From Sclerotinia nivalis (lineage: Eukaryota; Ascomycota; Leotiomycetes; Helotiales; Sclerotiniaceae), in NCBI GenBank assembly GCA_029531795.1, contig JAPEIS010000002.1, positions 3,224,001 through 3,288,000 on the forward strand: DNA of 64,000 bases, given 5' to 3'. Position 1 is the stretch's first letter, and the number at the start of each line of letters is the position of its first letter. The notes under the pieces are model-generated. The model was given only the letters and a program-made list of their open reading frames with translations, made no database searches and was not told the DNA's origin. Of the stretch, positions 13,691 to 25,207 are shown in pieces. A program made the position numbers and the translations under genes.

Positions 13691-14266
13691 TTATCCATTG
13701 CTTATAATATTGATGATAATAAAGGGGCCTATAAAGCGATCGGAAAATTTCTTTTTGGGTTGTAATTGTTTAATATTTTTGATATTGAGTATAACTTTAT
13801 CATCGATATAAAATCGTTGGGGTAAATCCTTCTTATTATTCTTTGATCTTCTTTTTATAGATTTTTCCCAAATCTTTGCTAATTTTGCTTTTTTTTGATT
13901 CAACAATTCAATACATTCTTTTACAGCGAATGCTTTTCTTTCGGTATCGGCATTCTCACCGATGTAGTTGAAAGTAGATAGATATCCATACATTGCTTTG
14001 AAAAGTGCTTCTCCAATTGTACTGTACCACGTTACATTATATATGAATTCTGCTAGGGGTAATAGCGTAACCCAATCATCCTGTCTCCAATTTGTATAAC
14101 AAGTAATATAATGAATTAGATTTTGATTTTGACATTCTGTTTGACCATCGATTTGTAGATGAAATGCAATGGATAATTTGCAGTGAATTCTTAAATAAAA
14201 CATTAAACTGCTCCAAAATTTACTTGCAAATTGTAATCCTCTATCAGATATTATCCCTTCCAACAC
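13691..14266 (-). pseudogene. Integrase fragment of element A
   Basis: A 191-codon open piece of Gypsy integrase: the core end GIISDRGLQFASKFW, the conserved HLQIDGQTE region, the LPLAEFIYN motif, and a C-terminal FIGPF signature of the GPY/F module. This is the best-preserved coding piece of the transposon block. No chromodomain is visible after it. Upstream integrase residues (toward 14.9 kb) are broken by stops. Confidence 0.85.
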
Positions 14267-15052
14267 ACCGAAGTCTTTAAAAATATATCGAAATAGAATT
14301 TCTACTAATTCTAATAAAGTTATTGTTTTATTAACTAGAATGTATCAAACGAGTTTCGTGTATCTATCGATAATTACAAGTACAGCATTATATACATATT
14401 TATTTACTTTAGAAGGGGATAAATCTATAACAAAATCCATTATTATTTCTTTCCAAGGATTTAAAGAAAGTAATAGGGTTTATAACTCACTGTAAAACCG
14501 ATACTATTTCACAACTATCCATTGACAGACAACACATATCCGTATATACCTTTTTACATCTTTCATCATACTATACCAAAAATACTTGCTTTTCAAGATT
14601 TCCCATATTTTCTTAACATTCTAATGACCCTCCATAGGATCATCGTAATGGATTTGTAAGATTTCTACTTTTATAGCATTATCTAGCAATACGAAGACAC
14701 GTTTATTATACTTGAGCAAATTATCAGTGTCGATTTACCAAAGTACAGTATCTCCAGTGGAATTATTTCTAAACCTTAGATACTCTTTATTCTTTGTAAA
14801 ATCGTTATTTTTCTAAAACCACAACAAAGTATTTCTCATTGACTCAAATATAAATTCGAATACTATTTCGTCAACTATCAATACACAAGTTAACCGATAT
14901 AATAGCAATTATTTGCAACCAATCATCATTAGTGACCTTCCTGAGTCACAAAGGGGTAAGCTATACCTATCCCTTTGAAAAAGGCTTATTATATTTCTCA
15001 GGGATTCTGTTTTCACTATAAACAGATAAAAAAGTACAGCAATAATTACAAT

Positions 15053-15338
15053 TGTTACGATCACGCAACAGTTTCGTCAAAACAAGAAACCTAGACGGAG
15101 GCGTTCTCATTTCGAATCATCAGCGTAGGAACGTCATCGATCAGTTTGGAATGTTTAGTAAACAAGCTTCTTTGTATTGTTTATGAAAGGACAGGAATGA
15201 TGGCGAACTATAGGCGTTCTGATATCTCTTTATTGATTGAACTTAAAAGTAATAGTTTATTCATGATTAGAAAGGGTAATGAAAAGTTTGGGCTACGGTT
15301 TTACGACTAATTGATTCTTTGCCTATGTGATCTTAACA
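15053..15338 (+). repeat. Solo LTR of the element A family, inverted, nested in element A
   Basis: A 286-bp reverse-oriented copy of the element A LTR, from TGTTACGATC to GATCTTAACA, flanked by the perfect 5-bp duplication acaat (15048-15052 and 15339-15343). It retains more C and G (for example CCTAGACGGAGGCG) than either LTR of the host element. It therefore inserted after element A and probably met less RIP. Confidence 0.92.
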
Positions 15339-15886
15339 ACAATATTCCTTAATTTGTTTTGTAATATAGACAGTATTTCGTTAATTCTATTCACATCTTC
15401 GACATAATCGGGTCTTCTTGACAAACCATCAACGGGGTTCAATTTTCCGGATCTATATATAATTATGAAATCATAAACAACTATAACTTCAGCCCATTAT
15501 ACTTGTCGTCCATTAAATTGCTTTATTTTCATAAAATATTGAAGACTATTGTAATCCGTTTTGATCACAATTGTATACTGACTACTTACGACATAATACC
15601 GCCATTGAACAAAAGCTGTATAAATAACTAAAAGTTTTTAATCATATATAAAATATCTTTATTCAACTGAAATAAATTTTCTTAAATAAAAAACAACGGG
15701 ATGCTATCGGGAAGTAATAGGATCATTTAAATCATCAAAAAATAATTAAGAAAATACACATCCTAAAACAAATTCAGAAGCATCTATTTCGAATAAGATT
15801 CGAAAGACTGATTCAAAATGTCTGAGTATTAGTACAGTAATGAATACCTTCTTTAAATTATCAAAGGCTTCCTGAACCTCCTTAAT

Positions 15887-17498
15887 TCATTTAAATTCTA
15901 ATACAGCTTTTCCTTTTTTAGTACTTTTTAATAAATCGGTTAAACTATAAACTACTCGTAAATATCCGGCGATAAATCGATAATAGAAGTTTGCAAAGCC
16001 TAGAAAAACTTGGATATCATGGAGCGATTTTGGTTCAGGCCATTCTATAATTGTCTGAATTCGGTTTGGTTCTATAATGACGTTTTTTCCTGATACAATA
16101 AAGTTTAAGAACTCGACTTTATGTATATAAAATACATATTTCTTCAATTTCGTATAAAGTTTATATTCAATCAATTTAGCGAAAACTTTGCAAATGTCGA
16201 TAGTATATATTTCCTTGTCTTTAGAATAAATAAGAATATCGTCTAAATATATAATACAAATACTATCTGTAAGACCAATGAATACTTGATTAATATAAAT
16301 TTGAAAAGTTGCAAAAACATTCGTCAAATCAAAAGATATGACTAGATACTCAAATTGGCTATATCGAATACAGAAAACCGTCTTCCATTCATCGCCTTCC
16401 CGTATACATATTCGATAATAAATATCTTTCAAATTGAATTTTGTGAAAAAGACTCTTTATCTTAAGCGATCTAAAGATTCGCTAATTAAAGGTAAAGGTA
16501 TACAATCCTTTTTCGTAATTTTATTAAGGCTACAATAATCAACATATAATCGATAACCATTATCTTTCTTTAATACAAATATAATTGATATACCAACAGA
16601 ACTAATCGAACAATGAATCCAACCTTTCTTTTGATATTTATCAAGGTATTATCATAGAACAATTAATTCTTGTTCTGATAAAGTATATATTGATCCCCAA
16701 AATGGAGTAGTTCCAGATTCGAAATCAATATAATGTTTTATTGGATGATGATCGAAAAGTAAGCTGTTCTTATCTTCAGAAAAAGCTTGTTCATATTCTT
16801 TGTATTCGGAAGGTATTTTTAAAGATGCTAATGTTAAGATTTTTCGGTTTTTAAATGAAAATCGTATAATAGAATTGGTTTCAGATAGAAGTATACAAAT
16901 TGTAGCTCCAATTTTTATATCTCGATATAATTCTTTTGTTATTATCATTTCCATATCATATAATGCAGAACGAAAGCAAAAAATAGTTGATCTTCAATTA
17001 ATATCTGGATTTACAGTTTGAAACTATGGCAGCCCTAAAATAGCATCGATTTCGGGTAGATCCAAAGTAGCGACAATAAATCGATAAGTGTGAATTCTTT
17101 TTTTTTTAGAATTGTTTAATACTTCGATAGTAAATTGATGATCACTATATGAGGGTATGCTCATTTTGTTAGTAGATACTAATAGAATGCCTTTTCCAGG
17201 ATTAGGAATCCAATCCTATTCAATATATTTGCTTTGTTGAATAATATTAGTTTGCGCATCAGAATTGATAAGACAACGAAGTTTTGTCGGAATATTATTA
17301 ACTTGAAAAATTATTTCAATAATTAAAATAATACATTCCTTTTGTTAAGGATCTAGAGTTATCGGAATGGTTAAAATTACTGCTAAGTCTAATCGTTTCC
17401 CTGATTCTTTTCCTCTTGGGAATATATAGGACAAATGCAAAATTGATGATCTCTTTTACACCATCGATATACAAACGGATTAATGTATCTATTTGCAT
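15887..17498 (-). pseudogene. Protease/reverse transcriptase region of element A, degenerate
   Basis: The 181-codon piece at 15887-16432 spans the RT palm and connection: YSQFEYLVISFDLTNVFATFQ, the intact catalytic box YLDDILIYS, and the FLGFANFYYRFI motif ahead of RNase H. Pieces at 16652-16954 and 17316-17498 fall where the protease and RT amino end belong. RNase H (15.3-15.8 kb) is interrupted by the solo LTR and stops. Confidence 0.82.
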
Positions 17499-18664
17499 AA
17501 TAACTCTTTTGTTGATAATAGAAACAAATCAGGTTCCTTTATCTATAATCGTTTTTCTGGTTTTCTTTGTTGGGTTTTTCCTTTGAAAGAAATTTAAAAC
17601 ACTACTACAATTATGTATCGATCGTTAATAATATATTATTTTGCTGTTTAGATGATTCATTTTGAAAACGATTAAAGGATGAATTTGATAATATAGCTGT
17701 ATTGCCTTATCTTCAACCACGAAACGAATCGTTTGCGTCTTGTAAGCGATACATTTTATCCATATTCTCGAGACGATATACTTGCTTGATTAAATCGTTT
17801 CGATTTTCAGGCTGCTGAATGGATTCTGAAATTCGTTTAGCAATATAGAGAAGTAAGCCTGATAAAAGTTGTTCTTTACAAATATTATCCGCTTTAGATT
17901 CGATTTCCTTCTTTAGATTATCGAGGTGTATTACAAAACTATTTATATTTTGATTAGATTATTGTTTAGTATTGATGATTTGTTGTATAATATATCGTTA
18001 TCGATTGCCTTTATCTAATATCATATCGTATATATATTCTTTGAATTCTTCCCAAAACATATTAGAATTCGTTGTAGAAGTTTTGTATTAATACTAAACT
18101 GCAAATAATTGTTATTGAAAGTATTGAATAATATGATTTATCTTCTTTTGATTAATTAGGAAATAATATCTATTATCATTTCGAAATATAAGTTCAATCT
18201 AGAAAAAGAAATCCTTTACTTTTTCAATATTAAAACCTTTATAAGATAACAGTTTTTGAAGTTTTAAAGGTTTTCTTGGAGAAGTATGAATGGGATTAGA
18301 TGTCGCCCCTGTTCCTCTAGCAATCGCTGATGGTAAATTAGATACCCTTTTCTATATAAAACGAACAAAAGTTTCTTCAATTTCTTGTTGATTTGCTTGC
18401 TTGAAAATATCGAATTTTTCTTATATATTTTCAAATCTTTGTATTAGATCTAATTCCAATTATATAATAGATTGACGATTAGATATAAACATCTCGCCTT
18501 CGATTCTATTAAAGGTCCTAAAAGCATTATTTCGACTTTGAAAAGTATTTGAATTAATCGGACAACCTAGAGTATTTCTTGTTCCAACCATTGCTATCCG
18601 ATAGGGTTTCGTTAAGATATTGATAACTAATTGACGAATTGCTCTTCAAATGAATAAAAAGAAT

Positions 18665-18949
18665 TGTTAAGATCATATAAACAAAGAATCAATTAGTCGT
18701 AAAACCATAACCAAACTTTTCATTACCCTTTCTAATTATAAATAAAATATTACTTTTAAGTTCAATCAATAAAGAGATATCAGAACGCTTATAGTTCACC
18801 ACCATTTCTGTCCTTTTATAAGTAATACAAAAAAGTTTGTTTACTAAACATTCCAAATTGATCGATGACGTTTCTACGCTGATGATTCGAAATGAGAATA
18901 CTTCCGTTTAGGTTTCTTGTTTTGACGAAACTGTTGCGTGATCGTAACA
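18665..18949 (-). repeat. LTR of element A (5' LTR in element orientation)
   Basis: 285-bp partner of 11293-11577, from TGTTAAGATC to GATCGTAACA on the plus strand, followed by duplication gttat at 18950-18954. Confidence 0.9.
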
Positions 18950-19300
18950 GTTATAGCTTTCTAAATATAAATAGAATTCTTGAGATATTGAATTATAAGG
19001 GTTTTTGCTTTTTGTTGAATAGATTTGGGATCTGATTGAACAGAAAGAACAACAAGAAGTTTATTAATTCGGAAAGAATAAAATCCATTGATATATATAT
19101 CGAAATATTTATTTGCAACAAAAGAAATATCAATGCAAAGTATAATCAAAGGTTTACAAAATCAAGCAAAGAGAACTCGAACTGCTTCAATATTCAGGTA
19201 TTCGTTTCACAATAAAATAATGAAACTAAAAATCTATTAACCTTCATTTGCTCTATTAATAACAACATTGATTATATTAATCAAAGATTAAAAGAAAGAA
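18950..19300 (-). mobile_element. LINE ORF1 5' segment
   Basis: Minus-strand piece 18961-19149 encodes a short hydrophobic-basic fragment that, by position, is the amino-terminal part of LINE ORF1. It joins the segment ending at 11287 once element A is removed. The 5' end of the LINE is not sharply defined; AT-rich sequence fades out by about 19,450. Confidence 0.45.
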
Positions 19301-19909
19301 AGGATTAGGGGGGCAGAAGATATAATAACGGAAATGTATCCATACAGCGCTTACCGGAACTGAAAAGTTTCGTTTTTAAATCCTATAGATAATAAGAACG
19401 ATCGATTGATCAATAAAACGCGATAATAAACGTGTTTTTCGAAAAATTCAATTCCAATCTTTCCAGGTTGATTACTGGGTCCACTATTGACTACTAGCAG
19501 ATTCCACATGATACCTCAATTAAGGTTCATGCGGCCGCTAGTATGACTTTTCTAGTATACTAGGTAGTATTCAGAACCCTGTCTTCAATGATTCAATTCA
19601 AGGATCAATTCTACTTGTATTATTTCAATATAATTCTCATCAATTGTACAAAGGACCTTCACCAATTGTAATTAAACTGGGAACTCAATTGTCTCAATCA
19701 TCTGGAAAATCTGCATAGTCCTTCATTTGTTCAAGTTCCAATTCTTCCTCAATTCTAATCCCTAGTATCAAAGCCTCTGCTGCTATATCCTTGTGCGCCC
19801 CGCGTTGCCCATAATCGATTTCAAGCTAAATAGCTTGCGCCAACGCGAATTCATTGCTGGTTCAACCCGAAGAATTAGGTTGTGGAGGAGGGGCTTGTAG
19901 GCGATCAAA

Positions 19910-22052
19910 ATGGTGGATTTCGCTCTAGATGATGACGATCGAGGTAGTCGCGACGCCTATTATATGTTATTGAGTACTGACTTGCGCCTTTGCCAGGGTC
20001 GAACGCGAGCTCCGACAATGAACAAGATGATATGATGGAAGATGCAGATGACCTAGACCCTGAAGTAGATGGTGATGGGGACGGGGATGGGGATGGGGAT
20101 GGGGATGGGGACGGGGACGGGGACGGGGACGGGGATGCTGATGGAGATGAAGATGTGGATGATGATGACAATGATGACGATAATGGGGAGGATGACCAAG
20201 ACGATGGCGATGGTGAAGACGATTCTCCTGCGCAAATCCGGAGATCAAGCCTACACACCTCAAACGAGAGCTCGAACTTGAACGACATTACAATGCTAGG
20301 GCGAATGAATGGTGCGGGTCCTACCTCACATCCACATCCGACTTTAATAAGGACTTCCGCCTCGCCGCAACATATTTCAGCTCCATTATTATCCCCGAGA
20401 TTCAGATATGAAGTTAGGCCCGAAGCACTGACTGCTTCTACTTACGACATTGTACCTACAATAGCTGCCCCACAGAGTACATCGATCAATGCGATTACGG
20501 CGACACCTGATATGAGATACTGGTTCAGTGGAGGCTCAGATTGTTTTATAAGGAAGTACAATGGTGTTGACACGGTAAATGGTAAAACATTACTGACTGT
20601 TGCCCAACGGCATCCTTTTGTCGATAGTGTGGTTAAGGCTGGCGTACTTATGAGCTACTGGGATAACGAAGAATCAATTAGAGGCCCTGGAGGAGAGGAG
20701 CCTTCATTGTCTCCGGTCTATTCATTGGCAGTACAATCTGAGGCTCTTTGGATGTTATCTGGACTTGAATCGGGAAGTATAAATTTACAGTCGGTACGAC
20801 ATGATGAAGGGAAGAGAATTGCTGTTCTTTCAAAACATACATCTGCGGTCTCGGTACTCAATCTCGCTCGCGACGAGAGATCAGTGTTATCAGGAAGTTG
20901 GGATAAAAAGGTTCTGGATTGGGACTTGAATACCGGATTAGTCAAACGCGCTTTTGATGGTAGTGGAGGTCAAATTTCCGCAATTGAAGTAAGGCCGGCT
21001 TCCACATTACCTGTTCCCGAAGAATCTGGCGAACCTACGCCTCAAAACGGAACTTTCTCTAGCAATGATGGGGAAAAGGCATTGTTGAATGGATCTTCTG
21101 GTGGTATGAATGGGACGAATGGATTCGGTGGTGACGCAGAAGGTAATGAGGATGCTCCTGGGTCGCCTGCAGATTCTCTTTTTGGGGGTGGAGATTCATT
21201 ATTTGGGGACACAGATGGGCTGGGAGCTCCATCCGGAGGGAATTTTGGTGACGATGAAGACGAATTCTCCAAAGCCCTAGATATAAACATAGATGCACGT
21301 CCAGATTCTCAAGGTGATATTTCCATGATGGATGCACCACCTCCACCAATTGAGGAAGAACCTGCTTCTTCCCTTCAAATCCCATCTGAACAACCGCAGT
21401 CAGACTTACTTAATGGCTTACCTCACTCTGATGAAATCATTGAAGCAAAAATAGAGCCCGAAACTCAAGATGCTGACGCGACATCTGATTCGACGTTCCT
21501 TGCTGCCTCTATCGATGGGACTATTCGTGTCTGGGATAGACGTCAGCCGAACCCGATTGCTCGAATCTTGACTAGGACAGGGGTTCCTCCATGGTGTATG
21601 GCTGCTTGCTGGTCACCTGACGGAAATTATATATATGCTGGTCGAAGGAACGGGACAGTGGAAGAGTTCAGTTTGCATAAAGGTCTCAAACAACCCGAAA
21701 GAACATTCAAATTTCCAAACGGAAGTGGTGCAGTTAGTGCTATGAGAGCCATGCCTAACGGCAGACATTTGGTTTGGTATGTTGAGCATTATCCACTGCT
21801 CCATTCGCGATACTAATTATCAACAGTGCATCGCACGATATCTTACGTTTATATGATCTTAAGCAACCACAGACCAAATCACATTCATCCGTACCTTTCC
21901 TTATCGTTCCTGGTCCCCCACGAGCTGGTGTCATAGCCGCACTTCATATCGATCCAACTTGCAAATATATGATATCAGCTGCCGGGAATCGAGGTTGGGA
22001 AGGTAGTACGACTGAAGTTATGATCGGATACGAGATCAACATTCCCTCTTGA
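19910..22052 (+). CDS. SPT8: SAGA complex subunit Spt8 (WD40 protein)
   Basis: Spt8 belongs to the SAGA coactivator and helps deliver TATA-binding protein to promoters. I read three exons: 19910-19943, 19997-21776, 21827-22052, giving 679 residues (yeast Spt8 is about 600). The ATG at 19910 gives MVDFALDDDD before a 53-bp intron; the last intron carries a TACTAAT-like branch site. Residues ~20-75 are acidic with an Asp-Gly run, as is usual for the Spt8 amino end. WD40 repeats lie at ~165-330 and ~505-679 (SGGSDCFIRKYNG, LSGSWDKKVLDWD, AASIDGTIRVWDRR), separated by a low-complexity acidic insert. The terminal exon reads CASHDILRLYDLK and ends at TGA 22050. It abuts the transposon block but is itself intact. 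Confidence 0.92.
20071..20136 (+). repeat. Hexamer minisatellite coding the Asp-Gly run of Spt8
   Basis: Eleven or so tandem GGGGAT/GGGGAC units inside exon 2, encoding alternating Asp and Gly. The purine-rich strand also opens long antisense frames of Pro/Ser or Pro/His repeats, which are artefacts. Unit number probably varies between strains. Confidence 0.9.
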
Positions 22053-22908
22053 ATGTCTCGATGTCATACTCTTAACTACTGCAAAGGACTTTCATCATTT
22101 CCGTACATCAACTCGTTCGGAGAAAATGGGAGGTGCATTAGCATTCGAATAGACCTTGCGAGCTCAACATGTGGAGACGCTCCAATTTTATCTAGTTTTC
22201 ATCGTATATGTGCAATTCAGTAAAGCACAAAGTAAGATTTCAAAGGGGTATGATTCTTACTCGGTAACATAAAAGGAGCCGGGAACTCGGTACAGTTTTC
22301 TATGGCGTTTAGTGGATTTGGGAATACCACGGGTTGTGCACAGTGGCGTTGACAAGATATTATATGTTTATAAATCCAGCTCGATGAGAAGAGTATAACT
22401 TTTATTGATTCAATCTATCCAGCCTTTTGCTGCTACCGCCGCTGCAAATGAATATGGAATAAGTGGAGAAATGCTATGCACAATGGAAGGTACCTTCATC
22501 TTTCAACACTACCAGTACGTACGTACTGGAAGGCATCAGAATAGGGAAACGGAGACGGTCACGTGTAATAATGTGCAGGACTAGTTTCGGAGCTAATCCT
22601 TCAGGCGCCATCGACTTCCGTCTCAACTCACAAATCATCGACAAAAGCTAGTGTTAACCCTCTTAACCCTTAGCTTCATGTAGGTAGGTCCATGACATGA
22701 TGTGGTCAATTCGAGATTGGCTACAAAGTCCATTGATGAAAGCTTATTGGCTTGCAGCACAATGATGTCGTGCGCTGATGATACGGCGCGGTGTACCGAT
22801 GTGCATGAGGCTAAGTGGCCAGCGCCTAGCTATTAAACTCCGCACAGTCTAAAGTTGCCTTACTACTTTTCTTTCACTTATTCTCTGGAAAACATCATTC
22901 ACGACATC
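22053..22908. other. Intergenic region between Spt8 and the G-alpha-like gene
   Basis: 856 bp of balanced sequence; no convincing coding frame. It holds the Spt8 3' end and the promoter of the next gene. Nothing else recognised. Confidence 0.6.
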
Positions 22909-25159
22909 ATGGATCCAGTATCGATTGTCGGTCTCACCGGCTCTGCCTTAAATACCGGAAAAGTCATCGCGAATCTTCTCAAAAGTCTTATCACACTTCG
23001 GTCGAAATATAAAACCGCCAGCCTGATGGTTAGTCTTTTGATTGGGCAGTTGACAACTATTAAAGCAGCTTTGAATGAAGTGTCAGATTGGATTGCGACT
23101 AGTCTTCAGGGCCTCGCTGAGCACGAACAACTCATCGATGATTTGAATATCTCTCTAGAAAGCTGTCATATTATTATTTTAATCTTAGATGATCGCGTCA
23201 CCCAGTTGGCTCGAAATTGCATGGAGGGCTTGAATTTTGAAGGAAAAATCAAATTTCTTTGGGACGAAAGCGAAATGGGAGAATTTAACGATCACCTGAA
23301 CAGTCAGATCAATGCTCTTAATTTATTACTATCGGCAATACATTGGTATGTCCTCGCGATGTTATTAATGCCAAGAAAACCATTCCAGTGAAAGCAGTGA
23401 AACTGCACTAACAACATCACAGCCGGAGCTCATTCGATCGGAATCATTTTCTACGCCGCACTGAAAGTAGACATATAATACAAAAGGTAGAAGATGATCG
23501 GTCCTCTTTAGTCAGTCATGGACGCAGCAGCTTTACTTCTCAGTCAATGAGTCGTTTCGATGATGAGTTCGATTTTGATCATGAAATCGTCAACACAGAT
23601 GTTTATCGAAATGCCCTCAAGTCACTCAGAGTTCCGATAAAAAGGAGGCCAATTGCTGCCACTACAAGTGATGGAGCTGATGAAGCATCTCTGCTTCTAC
23701 TAAATGGGAATATAGCTAATCAGGCCATATCGAGACGAACCTCGGCACTGGTGGTAACGAACCCATCATCAAGAGATTCACAAACCGTGCCAAAAATTGA
23801 TCCCCTGCCTTCGATTCCGGAGAGACCGTACTCGGCTGATATACATGTTCAAATATCAATCTCGATAGAGACAACAGAGAACGCAACGAAGCTCACCCCA
23901 AAGGCGCTCAATAATGAACATTTAAGGAACATAAGGAGGCCATGGGTGAAACAAAAGTCATTTGATAATGCGGAATCTCCCCAACAATCCAGCCAAGACC
24001 ATAATGATGACCCAAAAGCCTCCCAGGTAATGTTATTTGGGTGCAGCAACAGCGGAAAGACTACACTCAAGAGATCAATTGATCTGATTACCCATGACAT
24101 TACAGCCGAGGAAATCATGGCATGCAAGGAAGTCATTCAATCAAGTGTTGTGCGTTGCATTCAAGCTGTGCTGGAAGAGATGAAAAAACTTCATGTTCGC
24201 TCTGTATGGGCCGACAACTATGGATTATATGATGCTAAAAACTGGCCGTATGAACACTCACCCACCACGGTTTGCTCATTGATCGAGTCCTCATGGGATG
24301 ATGAGGGATTTCGCTTAGCCTTCGAGGGATGGTCGAGTGATCTCGCACTGAAAGATTCCACACGATAGTTAGTTTTTTAAAGCAACACTTTTGAATCGCA
24401 GAGCTGATTTTGCGCAGCTTTCTCCGCTCTAGAAGACGCGTTTACAGCTCAGATTACATTCCAAGCAAATATGATGTCCTTCGACCATTCACAAGATCTA
24501 CTGGATTTGATACTACCACACTCACGCAAAATAACAAACATGTCGAGATACATGATGTGGGAGGAAGAAGCGAGCGTAAAAAATGGATACATCATAAAGG
24601 CAGAAATGGTCCATCAATAGTCATTTTTACAGTCTCCATGTCGACATTCTATTACCCATCTGAGGGTGACACGACTATCCAGCTTTTCGAGGACTTGGAT
24701 TTATTTGAATTGGTTGTCAAAGGTCGACCTTGGTTGGGTTCGAAGTACGTCTTACTTTTCACCAAGATTGATGATTTCATCAGGAATATGTGGACGCCTG
24801 CGTTCATGAAATCGTTCAAAATGCTTTTTCCGGAATTTGTGGGTGATCACAATAACATCGAGCATATTAAAAATTGTTTCCGGCAACGCTTTATGGAACT
24901 CGTGGAGATGAAAGAGCCGCGAAAAGATATCATTGTTTTGTTTGGAAACTTGGTGGATCCTACCATGAAGACTACGAAAAGTGTTCTTGATATCATTTTC
25001 GATCATGTCACGGACTGGAAAGTTGATAGTCCTAATATAATCGAGAAAAGTAGGTTACTTCTATCGGCTACCCGTTTATTCTTGAGAATTGAAATATCTT
25101 CCAAAGTTGGCACAAGATACAAACTCGATCCGCATTCAAACCCACAGTCTTGCCAATGA
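22909..25159 (+). CDS. G-alpha-like GTPase with fungal STAND-type N-terminal domain
   Basis: Three exons (22909-23345, 23423-24367, 24418-25159) give 707 residues, twice a normal G-alpha. All junctions keep frame; the second restores the conserved Y-F-L before the DYIP helix. Residues 1-145 (MDPVSIVGLTGSALNTGKVI start) resemble the helical N-terminal domain of fungal NLR/STAND proteins. Residues ~145-345 are disordered. The G-alpha part starts near 350: P-loop GCSNSGKT (canonical GAGESGKS), switch I DVLRPFTRSTGF near 480, DVGGRSERKKW near 507, TKID near 576 in place of NKxD. Against G-alpha-i, the arginine finger position is Phe and the catalytic Gln of DVGGQ is missing, so hydrolysis should be impaired. 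It lacks a normal N-myristoylation start. Signalling role is inferred. Confidence 0.82.
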
Positions 25160-25207
25160 CAAAACATTAATCAGAATCTAGTTTCGAACCCGAAGTTTAT
25201 ATCTTCT

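Larger units (their letters stand above)
11293..18949 (-). mobile_element. Full-length Gypsy-type LTR retrotransposon A with nested solo LTR
   Basis: Two 285-bp LTRs (11293-11577, 18665-18949) bound a 7.66-kb element. The perfect target duplication gttat lies at 11288-11292 and 18950-18954. The LTRs have TG..CA ends within the inverted pair TGTTA/TAACA. Minus-strand order is gag region (~17.5-18.6 kb), protease/RT (17.0-15.9 kb, intact YLDD), then integrase with a GPF-like tail (14266-13691). Between integrase and the 3' LTR lie about 2 kb with a plus-strand reading frame. A same-family solo LTR is inserted in opposite orientation at 15053-15338. Stops throughout show it is dead. Confidence 0.9.
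1..19450. repeat. AT-rich, RIP-like transposon block
   Basis: The first 19.4 kb are strongly AT-rich, dominated by TA, AAT and TTA words, with stop codons in every frame. Recognisable reverse transcriptase, integrase and gag fragments survive only as short pieces. The change to balanced, open coding sequence is sharp, between about 19,440 and 19,900. C-to-T and G-to-A decay of repeated DNA is the known outcome of repeat-induced point mutation in ascomycetes; the pattern is visible, but I did not compute RIP indices. The block resolves into a LINE interrupted by two LTR retrotransposons and two further solo-LTR-like insertions, listed separately. Confidence 0.9.

Noticed and set aside
19905..20288. 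Minus-strand frames with long Ser/Pro or Pro/His runs opposite Spt8
   Set aside because: They are the complement of the GGGGAY minisatellite; the plus strand carries a complete, spliced Spt8.
22660..22675. Two telomere-like TTAACCC words
   Set aside because: Only two units in ordinary gene space; not a telomeric array.
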